Assembly: GCA_963971225.1 (NCBI GenBank)
Contig: OZ020267.1
Location: forward strand, 111,184,163 to 111,248,162
Direction of reading: 5' to 3'
Length of the DNA stretch: 64,000 bases
DNA from: Melieria omissa
Lineage: Eukaryota > Arthropoda > Insecta > Diptera > Ulidiidae
Positions 34,911 to 45,645 of the stretch are shown here, in pieces. The position numbers and the translations under genes were made by a program. Within the stretch, counting starts at the first letter, position 1; each line of letters opens with the position of its first letter. Under the pieces are notes generated by a model. It was not told the origin of the DNA. It saw only the letters and a list, made by a program, of their open reading frames with translations, and ran no database searches.

Positions 34911-36540
34911 CGCCATCGCATTGACCATCAAAGCGCAGATTTATTGCGCACAATTAACACCGGCGTGGCCATAATGGTAGCGTAGGTTATACGCAATTTT
35001 TTTCCAGTTCTTCTTTATTTGTATGATTTTTTTGTTGTTGCTGTTAACATAATGCATTTGTGGCAATGTTGCTGCCAAATGTTGAATGGCCAATGCGGCA
35101 GTGAAATGTTTTTTTGCTGTTTGCATTCTTGTTGTTTGTTTTCTGGCTTTTTTAATTTGGTTGTTTTTCTTTTGGTCAGCATTAAATGTGCAATTCTTTG
35201 CCAGCAACAACACAGCTTTCTGTTGTTGTTGTTGTTGTTTGCCTTTTCATTCAGCCATGCAGCGAAATTGGCTGAGCGAAATTGTAGCCAAGTGCGCGCG
35301 CGGCGCCTAAATGTATGCCATAAAATATGGCATAAAATTTTATCAGCTGCAAAATATGCAGTTAATAATATGGCAGACACTGAGGCGCGTAAGTGCGTTG
35401 CAAAAAAAAAAAAAAACACAGAACAGAAAATGTAAATTGCACATGGCGCGCGATAAACTGGTTTTTGTGCGCTCATTCAAAGCCGCACCTGTAAATGTGT
35501 GCGAGTTTAAATGAAAAACCAAAATTGTCAGCATGTTTTTGTGACGTTCTTTCAAAAACAAAAACAAAAAAAAAGTCCACAATTTACGGCAGTTTAAATA
35601 AGAGTTGTTGAATGTTTTATTGCAATAAAATTTTGAATGTTGTGTAAATGAATGAAATAAAATCGCATTCAGTTTTAATTTGGCACTTAAAAAAATATTA
35701 AATTTACTGCTTATTCATGTACAAACATGCACCGGACTGAGATTAGCAAAAATGCATATAAAAAAAATGAAAAGCGCTCAAAAGTAGGCACCGAAAAATT
35801 TACTGTCACAAGCCGCTTAGAGTGCAAAGCTTTCAAAGTGAGATTTTTGCAGTAAAAATGTTTCTTGTGCATATAAGAATTTATATTTCTGTGTCATACT
35901 TTTAGGCTTAAGAATAAATAATGTTTCGAATTAAATGGCATTTTAAAACAGATTTAGCTTTAATTGCCTTAAATCGTAACATAATCTATGCAAACGCTTA
36001 GTCGTCTTCCATCTCTTTTTCTATTTGCATTATTTTATGGGCAAATAATTTTGCTTGCGCCTAAACATATGCTCTAATAAATCATTAGGCATTTTACTTC
36101 AATTATGCGTAGTCAGACACTATAAAATTTTCGATATTGCAAAATTGCAAAACTCCACAAACACACATGAAAATACATTTGCACGCCGTAAAGTATGCCA
36201 CATTGTGTGCAAATGAAATAATTTTAATTGCATTTTATTAAATATAATTTATAACAAAAATGAAAAATAAATGAATTAAAAAAGCTCAGCTTGTTGTTGT
36301 ACTCGCTTGTTGGCAGCTGCAATGCATTAGCTGAGTTGCAATTTAGTTGACTAATTAATAACGGTTTGGCATTTGCCATATGTCTAGTCAGGCATTAGGT
36401 TAATTTATGGCCAACGTTGCCAAAGAAAAACTACAATAAAAATAATAAAATTAAAAAAAGTTACTAGTTGAAATTATTGGCAATTAAATGAATTTGCGTA
36501 TGAACGTTGTGTGTGTGCGTGGCCGTACTTTTTTTGTTTG
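34911..36540. other. non-coding region with motif copies
   Basis: AT-rich intron-like DNA. An exact core copy is at 35894. Degenerate copies are at 35304 (GCCTAAATGTATGC), 36059 (GCCTAAACATATGC) and 36185 (GCCGTAAAGTATGC), so four copies fall within 0.9 kb. Open frames here are T- or A-run driven. Confidence 0.5.
35894..35907 (+). repeat. dispersed motif copy (TCATACTTTTAGGC)
   Basis: Exact 12-bp core, first base T. It is the last exact copy before a 12-kb interval without the core. Confidence 0.8.
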
Positions 36541-36544
36541 TAGA

Positions 36545-38653
36545 CAAATTTACATGCAGCAAAGTCGAATCAATAATATGGACCAACTATCACCTAGTCC
36601 AAAAGGAATTTAAGAAGAAAGTCGGGTCTGCCAAACTGGATTCTTTCCGAGACTTTTGTAATGAGGTTGAAGGTATGAAGAAGTCAGCAAGACTGTGTAG
36701 GGTTCTGCAAAGAGCCTACAACAATCTCCTAGCGACCCATTTTCCGGGAAGCAGGATAATTCCCACTGTGGTGGGCCGTTGTGAGGTCAATGACACAGGT
36801 AATAGGACTGTTCGGAGCAGCAATAAACATTTGAAATCAATAACCTATAAGTTGCAACTCTGTAAACTAATTTCGAATCATCTACACACACACTCTTGTA
36901 AATTACAACTTCGCATTCTACTCATTCTTTACTCATATTGTCACTCAAAACTTCTACTATAAAAGATGCATTGTAAGCGATCTATTTTCACTTCTGTCTC
37001 GATTACGAACTAATAAACTTCGAAATATTTGAATACATCATCTTTGTACAATAGGTGGCGCAAACTAGTGCCTCCTCAAAACAAGGACTAAAAGACTTAA
37101 CTGGTTTTCCGCGTCAGAAGTAATAGCAGAGGAGGCGGTAAGGTTTTAATTTTCCTCCTTCGAAAACTACGAGTCCCCAGGACCTGATAAAGTTTACCAG
37201 ATAATGCTGAAGAAGGGTGGAGACAAGCTGATGAAAGCTCTTATAAAGATCGGCTTCAAATCTTTGGCAACAGGTCAGAGTGGTCTTCATTCCCAAACCT
37301 GGGAAAGATGACTATACGCTTGCCAAGAGCTTTAAGCCAATCAGCCTGACTTCCTTATGCTAAAAAGCTTAGAGCGAATGTTGGAAAAGCACATCCGAGC
37401 AAAGCTGCTGACAAGAAGCCCACTTAGTAGAAACCAACACGCTTAACAGAGTGGAAAATCATGCGACTTAGCCCTACATGACATCGTATCCAAGATTGAA
37501 GCAGGGCTGGAAACTGACCAGTACACTTTGGGCGTCTTTGTGAATATTGAAGGGGTTTTTGACAATGCAATTTTTGTCTCGATATGCTCAGCAGCCAGAA
37601 TGCATGGGGTAAATGAGACCTTGATACGGTGGATCCGCTCCATGCTCTCCGGGAGATTGCTAATCGTTGGTGAGAGTGATATCAATTCGGTAACGGCAGA
37701 GGTCGGACGGGGATGTCCCCAGGGTGGTGTCCTCTCTCCGCTGCTGTGGTGTTTCGTGGTCGACTCTCTACTAAGGGAGATGCAGGATCTCGGGATTCAT
37801 GTCCAAGCATACGTGGACGATGTCTGTGCACTAGTATAAGGACGATCCCTCAGGATGATTTGCAAAAAAAAATGCAGAAGTCCCGAATTGAGGTTTCCAA
37901 AGCACGGCCGATGGGATAACCCAGAGGCCATGCTAGGGGATCTGACGGATATTTTCTTCACTGACGGATCCAAGACCGATAAAAGTACCGGAGCGGGATT
38001 GCACCTCGATGGAAGTGTCAACTGCTACTACTCACTGGGTGGGCTAACTACCGTCTTTCAGACGAAAATCTTCGCTATTTTGAAGGTAGCGGAATGGATA
38101 ATCGGAAGGAAATGGTGCGGGAAACGTAAGGGAGTCTATGGAGTCCCTGGAGAACGTGCGTGTTACCTCTAAGATTGTCCAAGAATGTAAGATGAAGCTA
38201 AAATCAGTCGCGAGACGTAATAAGCTCCAACTTATCGGGGTTCCGGGACACTGCGGTGTTCTAGGTAACGAACCTGCCAATGAACTGGCTAACTGTGGAT
38301 CAGGGTGCACACCCATGGGACCAGAATCAATAATCGGTACCAGTCTAGCAGGAACCCTGGACTGGATCAAGTCCTGTGTAAATAACCGACATAGAGAATG
38401 TTGGTCTAGCTTGGGAAGCTGTAAAACAACCAAGTGTTTTCTGAAAAGTCCGAACAGGAAAGCAGGGAATTTCCTCCAGAAGCTGAGAAGGAAAGACCTT
38501 CGTCGAATTGTCGAGTTAATCGCAGGACACAATCCGTGGGGGCGATATATGACCAACATGGGCATCATAGAAGATCCGACTTGCGTGTCTTGCCTGGAGG
38601 AGGTAGATAATGCAGAGCACTTTCTCTGTGCATGTCCTGTCTTCTCGTTCTAG
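36545..38653 (+). pseudogene. broken LINE reverse transcriptase and RNase H
   Basis: Retrotransposon polymerase, now dead. The N-terminal part (to 36808) has WTNYHLVQKEFKKKV and ARLCRVLQRAYNNL. After the LTR come ENYESPGPDKVYQIML (near 37165), the DYTLAKSFKPISLTS region with frame breaks, and an in-frame stop near 37444. Motif A reads FVNIEGVFDN, where Asp is expected in place of the first Asn. Motif B GCPQGGVLSPLLW and motif C AYVDD are intact. RNase H (37855-38172, then 38138-38653 in another frame) keeps TDGSKTD. It has FQTKIFAIL, where the catalytic Glu is expected at Lys, and GNEPANELA, where Asp is expected at Asn. C-terminus: CVSCLEEVDNAEHFLCACP. Confidence 0.88.
36809..37083 (+). mobile_element. 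275-bp solo LTR nested in the LINE
   Basis: Starts TGTTCGGAGC, ends CCTCAAAACA, and is flanked by perfect 5-bp duplications AGGAC (36804-36808 and 37084-37088). It contains CTATAAAAGATGC (TATA-like, about 36957) and AATAAACTTC (poly(A)-signal-like, about 37012). Length, TG...CA ends and the 5-bp duplication resemble Ty1/Copia LTRs; a BEL/Pao LTR is possible. It shows no similarity to the two Gypsy-type LTRs. The LINE sequence resumes directly after it, so the LTR is the younger insertion. Confidence 0.85.
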
Positions 38654-38673
38654 AGAAGACAGGACATGCACAG
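38626..38673. repeat. perfect 21-bp inverted repeat with 6-bp loop
   Basis: Arms 38626-38646 and 38653-38673 are exact reverse complements around GTTCTA. The left arm is LINE coding sequence encoding the CACPVF motif; the right arm is an inverted copy of it and brings a stop codon into the loop. It looks like a templated inversion or fold-back, and it ends the LINE's open frame. Confidence 0.9.
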
Positions 38674-38940
38674 CGCACGCTGGGTTCAGATGTTGTGTTA
38701 GGGACGAAGTTCATTCTCTCACCCTGTGTGATCTCCTGAGATTCATTAATGAGTCCGGGAAATTTGAACAGCAGAACTCATAACCCTCTATCCCTTTCCA
38801 CCCACTTCCTCGTTTCCCATTCCCATCTCCTCTATCAACCTCTTTCCTGAGCCTTAAGTACAAAGCCTGAGTGCTTGAGGTAATGACCTCCCTTAGGTTA
38901 TTTCCTCGGCTCCTTTTCACATCCATCCATCCATCCCATA

Positions 38941-39480
38941 TTGAGTTTGTGGGTGAGAGATAGTTTACGAGTAGTTTTGGGTTAATTGTTGAGCCATATT
39001 TTTGCTGTACGAAATAGTTAGTTTTACTTTAAAAAATACAGTGATCTAAGAGGCTTGGATTGGGAAGGAATCCTTCCCAATATTATTGCGAAATGTTAAT
39101 GTGCGAAATATTAATTAGTTTTACTTCAAATGGGAATGATCCAAGTTGATTGAAATAATTATTGAACATGGCTCATTGCTAAAAAAAAATTACTTGATTT
39201 TTCCTAAACTCAAAAAGATCCTAGTTGCTTGGGTTAATTCTTCAGCCATATTATTGTTGTAAGAAAAAATAGTTAATTTTACTTAAAATCAGAAAGAACC
39301 AAGTTGCTGGGATTCGAAAGGATTCTTTGTTATTGCTGTACGAAATACTAATTGATTTTACTTCAAATCGGAAGGATGCAAATTGTTTGGGTAAATAGTT
39401 GAACCATATTATTGATGTAAGAATTATTAGTTGATTATACTTAAAATTGGAAATTTTCAAGAAACTTGGCACAGTGAGCC
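38941..39480. repeat. ~105-120-bp degenerate tandem array
   Basis: The words GCCATATTATTG.TGTA(C/A)GAA, TAGTT.ATTTTACTT and GATCCAAGTTG.TTGGG recur in order near 38990, 39090, 39240, 39345 and 39405. Strongly diverged; no coding potential. Confidence 0.72.
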
Positions 39481-39574
39481 GAGGTATCTCTCAGTCAGAA
39501 GAACTAAATCCCAATTGAAGCCCGATTAATTTAGCGTCCTTTAGGCTGGATCCAGGTTCCAAGTCACTGCAATG

Positions 39575-39905
39575 AATAATTTAATAATTGACTGGCACGA
39601 CAGCCCGCTTACGCGAGACTAAGGCTTAGCTTCCCGCAACCACCCGTGTTGTGCGTGTGAATTTTGTACGCGGGTGGGAGGGACCTACAGTTTTATGCCG
39701 GTTCCGAACGGCAGGTTGGGAGCTTTTTCATAGGCAATTTTTACTCTCAGAGGTTTGCCATTTCCAGCTGAGAGGACAGCCACCGAAAGAGAAGAGTTTC
39801 CCGTTATTTTTTTTTTTTTAGGTGTTACTACATGCAGAATTCGAACTAGCGTCGCTCTGCATGCGACTCGCTTGGACCGCGCACTAACCAACTGAGCCAC
39901 GGCGG
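39575..39905 (-). mobile_element. tRNA-derived SINE, copy C (different head)
   Basis: On the minus strand it begins at the right with GCCGCCGTGGCTCAGTTGG, containing an intact box A (TGGCTCAGTTGG). AGTTCGAATTC (box B) follows near 39840, so the RNA polymerase III promoter layout is preserved. The central part near 39690-39760 matches copies A and B (GGACCTACAGTTTTATGCCG and AGAGGTTTGCCATT on the plus strand), but the tRNA head and tail differ. CTGCAATG at 39567-39574 and 39906-39913 is a likely target-site duplication. Confidence 0.8.
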
Positions 39906-39913
39906 CTGCAATG

Positions 39914-41820
39914 TGCGTAGCTTTTAATTGGCTTTGAGTAAACAAGCTTTCGGCACGAAATGTGCTGTTTCAATGGGATACCCAATCCGTTCTTAGGGCT
40001 CTGAATTCAGTTTAAATAACATCAAAGACTGTTTCAAACTACAGCAAATCTCTTAACGAGACTTACTGGCAGCTTCAAAACTCCTGTATACCTAATCGGC
40101 TTAGCCCAATGTTCTGTAGTAGCTTGTGACTGCTTGAAAATAGCGCCAACCATAAGCAAACACACACACAAATATAACATATACAGCAATAGAACACACA
40201 CACACACACTCATAAAACATGTACTTACGCCGCCAACGCAAGTATGCAACAATTTTTACAACAATGAGCATTCATATTCGTTTCAAGTACTTTTCCCCCT
40301 CCCTGCACACCACTACAGGCTTCATCCCTTTCCATGTCGACCAACATTGGACGCTCGTTTTAGACATTTTAAAATTGTTGACACATTTTCATTTGTTCTT
40401 ATCCTTCTTTGGGGTTTTTTTTTCTGTTCTGCTCATATTTTTTGTCGTCATGCTAACATTTTGTGGTTTTCGTTGTTGTTATTGTTGTTGCGCTGTGCTG
40501 TGCTATTTACATGCGACAATAACAATGACATTCAAGCACTGCGCTCCTTCACATTGTTGCCACACCGCAATAACCCAAAAGTGTTGTTATTTATAAAAAT
40601 GTATCTATGTTTGCGTATAAAAGTGTAGCCTACTTGTCTGTCCGCTCGAGCTGCAACCAGATTGTTTCAGATACTAGAAGGTAGCTTAGCGTTGAATGGC
40701 AGTGCTTCATTTCAATGAGAATTCGCCATAAAATGAAATTGCATGAAAAATGGCAGCGGCGCGTGTATGACTTAGCCAAGTCCTGTGTATGTAGTTGTGC
40801 TTGTATGTGTGTGTGTGTGTTTGCTTACGCGCATTTACACGCATACCAAAGTAGATTAAATTATAATGAAAACATCAAGATTTACGCCATTGAATGCGTA
40901 ACTGCGCGCAATGACTGGCTGCATGACGTGACGTCAAACGCGCTGGCTATGCGTTAATTTTGGAATTTCTTGCTGTTTGTTGTTGTTGATTTTTTTTTTC
41001 GTTTTTTGTATACATGCCATTCGGCACATCTTTCATCATGATGGTGTGCAATTGTTGTTTTAGTTATTGTTGTTGTTGTACTTAACATATGGCTGCAAAG
41101 CCCAAAGCATTTCGGTGTCCTTATTTGAATTCTTGTTGGAGAGAAGTGTCATATTTGTTAATGTTTTTATTGTTGTTGTACGCATTGTACATTTTTGTGC
41201 CTTCATTTAAATTCTTTTTGACGCAAAATTTACGTAACAAAATTTGTTTTAGTTGTTGTGATTGTTGTACTTGAAATATTTCCGCAGCGTAACAATAAAA
41301 AGTTATTGCCTTCATTTGAATTATTTTTTTGGGAAAAATGTTTGTATAACTTGTAATGTTTGGCTGCAATGTTTGTCATTTCATGCTCTGGTGTGCAACA
41401 AGTTTTTGCTAATTTCGTAATTTTGTTTTTTAGCTAAGACATTTAAACAAATATTTTTCAGCTGTGATATAAATGTTCAATCTTATTCTACATAATGAAC
41501 TAATATTTTTAAAATGATTGACTTATCAGTAAAATGGTTCAAGACCTGTTTGGTTTCGTAGAGTCTCTATTCTTTATAGATCAATAAATAGATAAATAGA
41601 TGTGATAGGAAGGCACGAAAATGGGCCTAAGGAAGGTCCATTCCTCAAGTACTCAAGCTTAGTAACCCATTGAACGTTAGGGTCAGAAAACGAAACGACA
41701 GTTTTCCTTTTTTCTATTGGCGGTACAAATAAGTTAGATTATATAGATCCCAATGCCTCGCTTAGACTCCGTTTGAGTTCTTTACGTCAACCGATGAACG
41801 TCCTTAATGTTTAGAGTAAA
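39914..41820. other. non-coding region
   Basis: CA and GT tracts (40160, 40195-40209, 40803) and TTG triplet runs. Between 41110 and 41330 a CCTTCATTTGAATTCTT-type word recurs three times about 85-110 bp apart, a weak tandem repeat. TATA-like TATAAAAG occurs at 40616 without a convincing initiator. No gene recognised. Confidence 0.5.
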
Positions 41821-42325
41821 TACTAGCTGACCCGACGCACTTCGTCTCGCACGACATTTGTTGTTTTCTTAAAATAATGAAATATGCGAGATGGCGAATC
41901 TATGGCGATGCAAAGAAAACCAACTAAAGGAAGAGGAGCAAGCCACTGATTAACGCAATCTAGGCCCTCAAATAAACAATGTTGCTGCTAAGTTTCAGTT
42001 AAGAAATGAATTGCGCTTGAAGCAGATTTAAATTATATTGGCAGGGCCACGCCCCCTTATTCAATACCCGCACAATGCCCTCTGACGAAGGAGAAAATGG
42101 TAGGTTCGTACTTAGTTTCATTGCTGTGCGACGTAAAGTTCAACGAAATATTTGGGTCACAAAAACTGTGCCACGCCCCCTTATAACTTAAGGGTATGAA
42201 AAATAGATAGTAGCCGATGCTCAGACATACTTAATATGCATATAAAATTTCATAAAAATCGGTCAAGCCGTTTCGGAGGAGTACGGTAACCAACATTGTG
42301 ACACGAGGATTTTATATATAAGATT
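41821..42325. mobile_element. dispersed repeat with ACTAGCTGACCCG end
   Basis: The segment starts ACTAGCTGACCCGACGCAC. It contains two GCCACGCCCCCTTAT words and ends AAAATCGGTCAAGCCGTTTC...GAGGATTTTATATATAAGA. Many insect genomes carry repeats with this start and end; I recall the type but not its class (Helitron-like or a retroelement tail). No inverted ends or open frame are visible. Confidence 0.55.
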
Positions 42326-42382
42326 AAGATCTATAAATATAGAACCCCTTGAAGAGAACCCTGGTGGTAGTAGATAACCTTA

Positions 42383-42766
42383 GGTTAGGTTAGGTTGCGG
42401 TGGCTGCCTCTATAAACGATACACTTGGAGGCCTATTATGAGGCACATTGTGATACCACATATTCCACCGGTTTTTTTGAAATGTGTTTTTCCAACATGT
42501 GATACAGCACACATTTCAAGCTGATGGGGAAAGGGCGGGAGGGAACCTACAGTTTAACACTGAATCCGAACAGAGATTGGCAGTTTTTCATTCACACTTG
42601 GAGGTTTTTGCCATTGCCTGTCAAGAGCGCACTTGTGCGATTCTTGTAATTCTCATTCCCTTCATGTGGATAGCAATAGAAGTAGACGAGTTTTTCACCA
42701 GCCCGAGCCAGGAATCGAACCTGGGGCCTTTGGTATGAGAAGCCAGCGCGCTACCCGCGGCCGGCC
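42383..42766 (-). mobile_element. tRNA-derived SINE, copy B
   Basis: A 384-bp minus-strand element with 10-bp target-site duplications GATAACCTTA (42373-42382 and 42767-42776). The head at the right reads GCGGGTAGCGCGCTGG...GGTTCGATTCCTGG, a tRNA with a good box B and an anticodon-loop-like TTCTCATACC. The body matches copy A almost end to end. The tail at the left is (AACCTA)n on the minus strand. Confidence 0.88.
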
Positions 42767-42776
42767 GATAACCTTA

Positions 42777-43167
42777 ATGAACCAATCGTAATCCTGCGGG
42801 TGGTACAAGTAAGTTTTGAACGTTTTTTTTTTGTAAGCTTTGAAGCTTTATTCAGAGAACCGGTTATCAGAGATATTGTCCACAGTTAGATATGACTTTT
42901 TCCCAACTTTGACGCAGCATATGGGTTCCGCGTTGAAAAGACACCTCGTCTTTTTAAGCGATCCAAGAGTCGACTAAGATTTTGGTTTCCTTTTAGAAGT
43001 AAATAGCTGCTCGGCTATTCATGAACTGACTAAGTTTTCGACTTCTTTTTAAGAAGTAGAGAAGTAGGCTATCCAAGAATCAACTATGGTTCTTCTTCTT
43101 ATTTTTAAGAAGTAAAGTACTGCTCGGGTTTCCAAAAGTAGACTATGTGTTTGGCTTATTTTTAAGA
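42777..43167. repeat. ~60-bp tandem repeats, interrupted by the Jockey-like LINE
   Basis: From about 42930, units of the form TTTTTAAGAAGTAAAGTACTGCTCGG...CCAAxAGTxGACTA recur about four times with 55-65-bp spacing. The next unit is cut after TTTTTAAGAA; its continuation, AAGTTAAGTACTGCTG, appears on the far side of the LINE at about 44595. The first 150 bp are unique. Confidence 0.7.
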
Positions 43168-44594
43168 AATCACTAGAGGTGGGTGAGTTTATTGACGCCT
43201 GGAAGGTTACTCTTATAAATCCAATTTTTAAAAGTGGAAATGAGAGCAATGTAGCGAACTACAGACACATTTCCAAATTATCTACGGTCTCAAAATTATT
43301 TGAATTCTTTGTCAGACAAAAACTTAATTTTTCAATAAACCGTTTGATTTCTGGAAATCAGCACGGGTTCATGGCCGGTATGTCCACAGTTTCTAACCTG
43401 GCAGTTTTTTCTGAATACTGCATATCTGCTTTTCACAGCCATGTTCAGGTCGACACTATGTATACGGATTTCTCAAAAGCGTTTTATAAAGTTAGCCACT
43501 CTTTATTGCTTTCGAAGCTACATAGTCTTAGAGTTCATTCTATCTTCTTAAGATTGATGAAATCTTGTCTGGCTCGCCATAATTGTGTTGTTGTAGTTGA
43601 CAATGTATTTTCGCATCCCTTTATTGCCTCCTTTGGCGTACCCCAGGGTAGTATTTTAGGTCCCCTTCCATTTTGTAATTTTTATCAACGACATAGCCAG
43701 TTGCTTTAAATTCTCTAGTACCTTTCGTATGCTGATGATTTGAAGATTTAGTCTTCAATATCATGTCTCTCGGACTCTCGTAATCTTCAAATGGGCCTTG
43801 ACATCGTTGTCCTTTGGTTTTGATGAAAATAAGCTTAATTTAAATATAAATAAGTATTTCCATGTGACCTACTTAAAATCCCTGTCCCCTATTCTCACTT
43901 CTTACAACATTGGTGGCTGTAACTTAGAGAATCCTACTGAAATTGCTGATCTTGGTGTCGTGTTTGATAATAGGTTCGCTTTCCAAAGTCATTTAAACAG
44001 CACCATTGCAAAGACATACTCTATGCTGGCCTTTGTTCGCCGTTTCAGCTCTGATTTTACGGATCCGTATACTCTAAAGTTGCTCTATACCTCCCTGGTA
44101 CGGTTTAAGCTAGAGTACGCGGCCTTCATGTGGAGACCCAAAAAAGGTTTTTTCGTTATGCCCTGCGTTCTTTGCATTTTGTTTACCTCATTTCTTCATA
44201 CCAGTCTAGATGTCTACTTATTAATCTAAAGTTATTGGAGGGTAGGAGGAGTATTCTCTCACTTACCTTTGTCTTTAGCCTAATATGGGGTGCGATATCA
44301 ATTTTTTTAATCCGCAAAGGTTGTTAAGAAATCATGCCACTTTCGCTTTGGAGAAGGTAAGAACAAATTGCGCTTCTTTTGCCCCAATTTTTAGAGCTTT
44401 AAAAGAAATGAACTTGCTCTCAAATTTTTTGTTTTGGATTTTTCCTATTCCGAAACTCATTTTAAATTGCTGTTGAATGAATTAGTTAGCTAGGATATTT
44501 ATATATTTCACTTATGTACATCTCGTAGTAATCTGTACGAACTGTATTAAACTTCTGGATTACTTTACACTATTAAATAAGTAAATAAATAAAA
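43168..44594 (+). mobile_element. 5'-truncated Jockey/CR1-like LINE
   Basis: Begins abruptly inside the RT finger region and ends in an A-rich simple tail (AAATAAGTAAATAAATAAA), typical of Jockey and CR1-type elements. No RNase H follows the RT. It inserted in the ~60-bp tandem array. The duplication cannot be read exactly because both sides are A-rich. Confidence 0.85.
43179..44229 (+). pseudogene. broken Jockey/CR1-type reverse transcriptase
   Basis: The first frame (43179-43709) begins FIDAWKVTLINPIFKSGN and continues with SGNQHGFMAGMSTVSNL. Motif A is YTDFSKAFYKV (catalytic Asp present; Tyr where Asp is common later in the motif) and motif B is GVPQGSILGPL. A frame change near 43680 moves FINDIAS into another frame. 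Motif C YADDLKI at about 43728 is intact but followed by a stop. The last frame (43798-44229) carries the thumb: WFDENKLNLNINK, LGVVFDNRFAFQSHL, LKLLYTSLVRFKLEYAA. At least two frame changes and a stop separate the parts. Confidence 0.88.
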
Positions 44595-44640
44595 AAGTTA
44601 AGTACTGCTGTGGATAGTTTATGTGTTATAGGCCGGAGCA

Positions 44641-44763
44641 AGTAATAGACGCAAGAGAGCAATGTCTAGAGATTGAGGCGGGCGAGTCAGGACATCCCAC
44701 TGAATCGCATCCAAAGTTTTCTTGACGACTTTTGAAACATCTGGTTGAGCGTTGTTGGCCTGA
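44641..44763 (-). pseudogene. relic of irritans-type mariner transposase
   Basis: Read on the minus strand, about 35 codons give QANNAQPDVSKVVKK then TLDAIQWDVL and RPPQSLDIA. This resembles the mariner catalytic segment in which DNA.P...VVK..L..L.W.VL.HPPYSPDIAPSD is usual. The second catalytic Asp position reads Asn, and the sequence degenerates after SLDIA. It is unlike the DD41D mariner at 54821. Ends and inverted repeats were not found. It sits in otherwise unrecognised DNA directly after the LINE. Confidence 0.7.
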
Positions 44764-45587
44764 AAAATCAGAGATTCCTCAGAGCAAGATTGTGTCGCAA
44801 AAAGTTTTATATGGTTCGAGTTTAAAGAAAATATGTTAATTACACTTCAACGAAATGACACATACTCACTTTTAGAAGAAAATAACAACACTTTAACATG
44901 AATATAGTCCAAAGATGGTGTAATGCGATTTAATGAAAGTTGGGCCATCTTTCGTACATCACTAAAAATTTACAATACATATTAAAATTAATAAAAACTA
45001 CAACCTAATATTTGTAGTTTTTTTTCTGAAATTAAAAAATTCCTTGTTGAATTTTTCCACATAATTTCCACTTTTAAAGCCTCTACTCACACAGTCGAGT
45101 GGTTACATCACATTTCGAAATTCCAAGCCATCTCTCAAATGTAAAAAAAACAACACAAATTCCAAGCAAAACATGAAAATCAACATACCCACACAAAATA
45201 AATAAATAAATATTTTGAAGCGTATACAAAATTCCAAGGCTCGCAAAATACACTCTCACACACACAAACGCTTCAATATGTTTTAGGTATATGCACAGCT
45301 TTCAAGGCAAATGTAAACATGATACACGCCCACCGATAAGCAACACCAACACACGAATAGCAACAACAGTAGCACATATCAAATTGCCGCATTCGCACTT
45401 GTACAATACATAACAACAACAACAACCGAATGCCAACGCCTACAACAGCCTATAAGCATAAAGACATAGATAGGCTGTCACGAGTATTTATACAACAACA
45501 ACAATAACAAAGCCAACTATGTAGAAATATGAGAAGCTAAAAAAAAATAATGGGGTGAGTCAAGCGTCTAGTGGGGGGGCGGGAGAG

Positions 45588-45645
45588 TATAAAAAGTTGA
45601 TAAAAGTGACATCAACTGACACAATCACGTAGATTTACAGGTAAG
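45588..45645 (+). promoter_or_regulatory. candidate core promoter with an immediate splice donor
   Basis: GGGGGGGCGGG is followed by TATAAAAAG (45588-45596), an initiator-like ATCAACTG near 45611-45618, and then TTTACAG|GTAAGAA at 45634-45647, a strong donor consensus. Together these could mark a tiny 5' exon of about 25 nt. That is short, and each element is common by chance in AT-rich DNA, so this is only a candidate. Confidence 0.25.

Larger units (their letters stand above)
36541..38940 (+). mobile_element. RNase H-bearing LINE (LOA/R1-like), interrupted by a solo LTR
   Basis: About 2.4 kb of coding-type sequence on the plus strand, interrupted at 36809-37083 by an LTR. Upstream of the LTR is the region before the RT; downstream are RT, RNase H and a C-terminal Cys/His motif. 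A (CATC)n stretch near 38925 may be the 3' end. The ends are approximate because no target-site duplication was found. It is a different family from the minus-strand LINE at 28787-30772, with different motif wording throughout. Confidence 0.88.

Noticed and set aside
34568..34953. Gly/Trp/Leu-rich minus-strand frames
   Set aside because: Complement of a G-poor 20-bp/16-bp minisatellite; the same peptide pattern appears in several frames.
39832..39905. Possible tRNA gene on the minus strand with good box A and box B
   Set aside because: No proper acceptor or anticodon pairing is visible, and it continues into a SINE body with likely target duplications.
40616..40680. TATAAAAG followed by a TTTCAGATAC initiator-like string
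   Set aside because: The distance from TATA to the initiator-like word is about 50 bp, too far for a normal core promoter.
42700..42766. Possible tRNA gene with box B GGTTCGATTCCTGG
   Set aside because: It is the head of SINE copy B, flanked by 10-bp target duplications; the 5' half is decayed.
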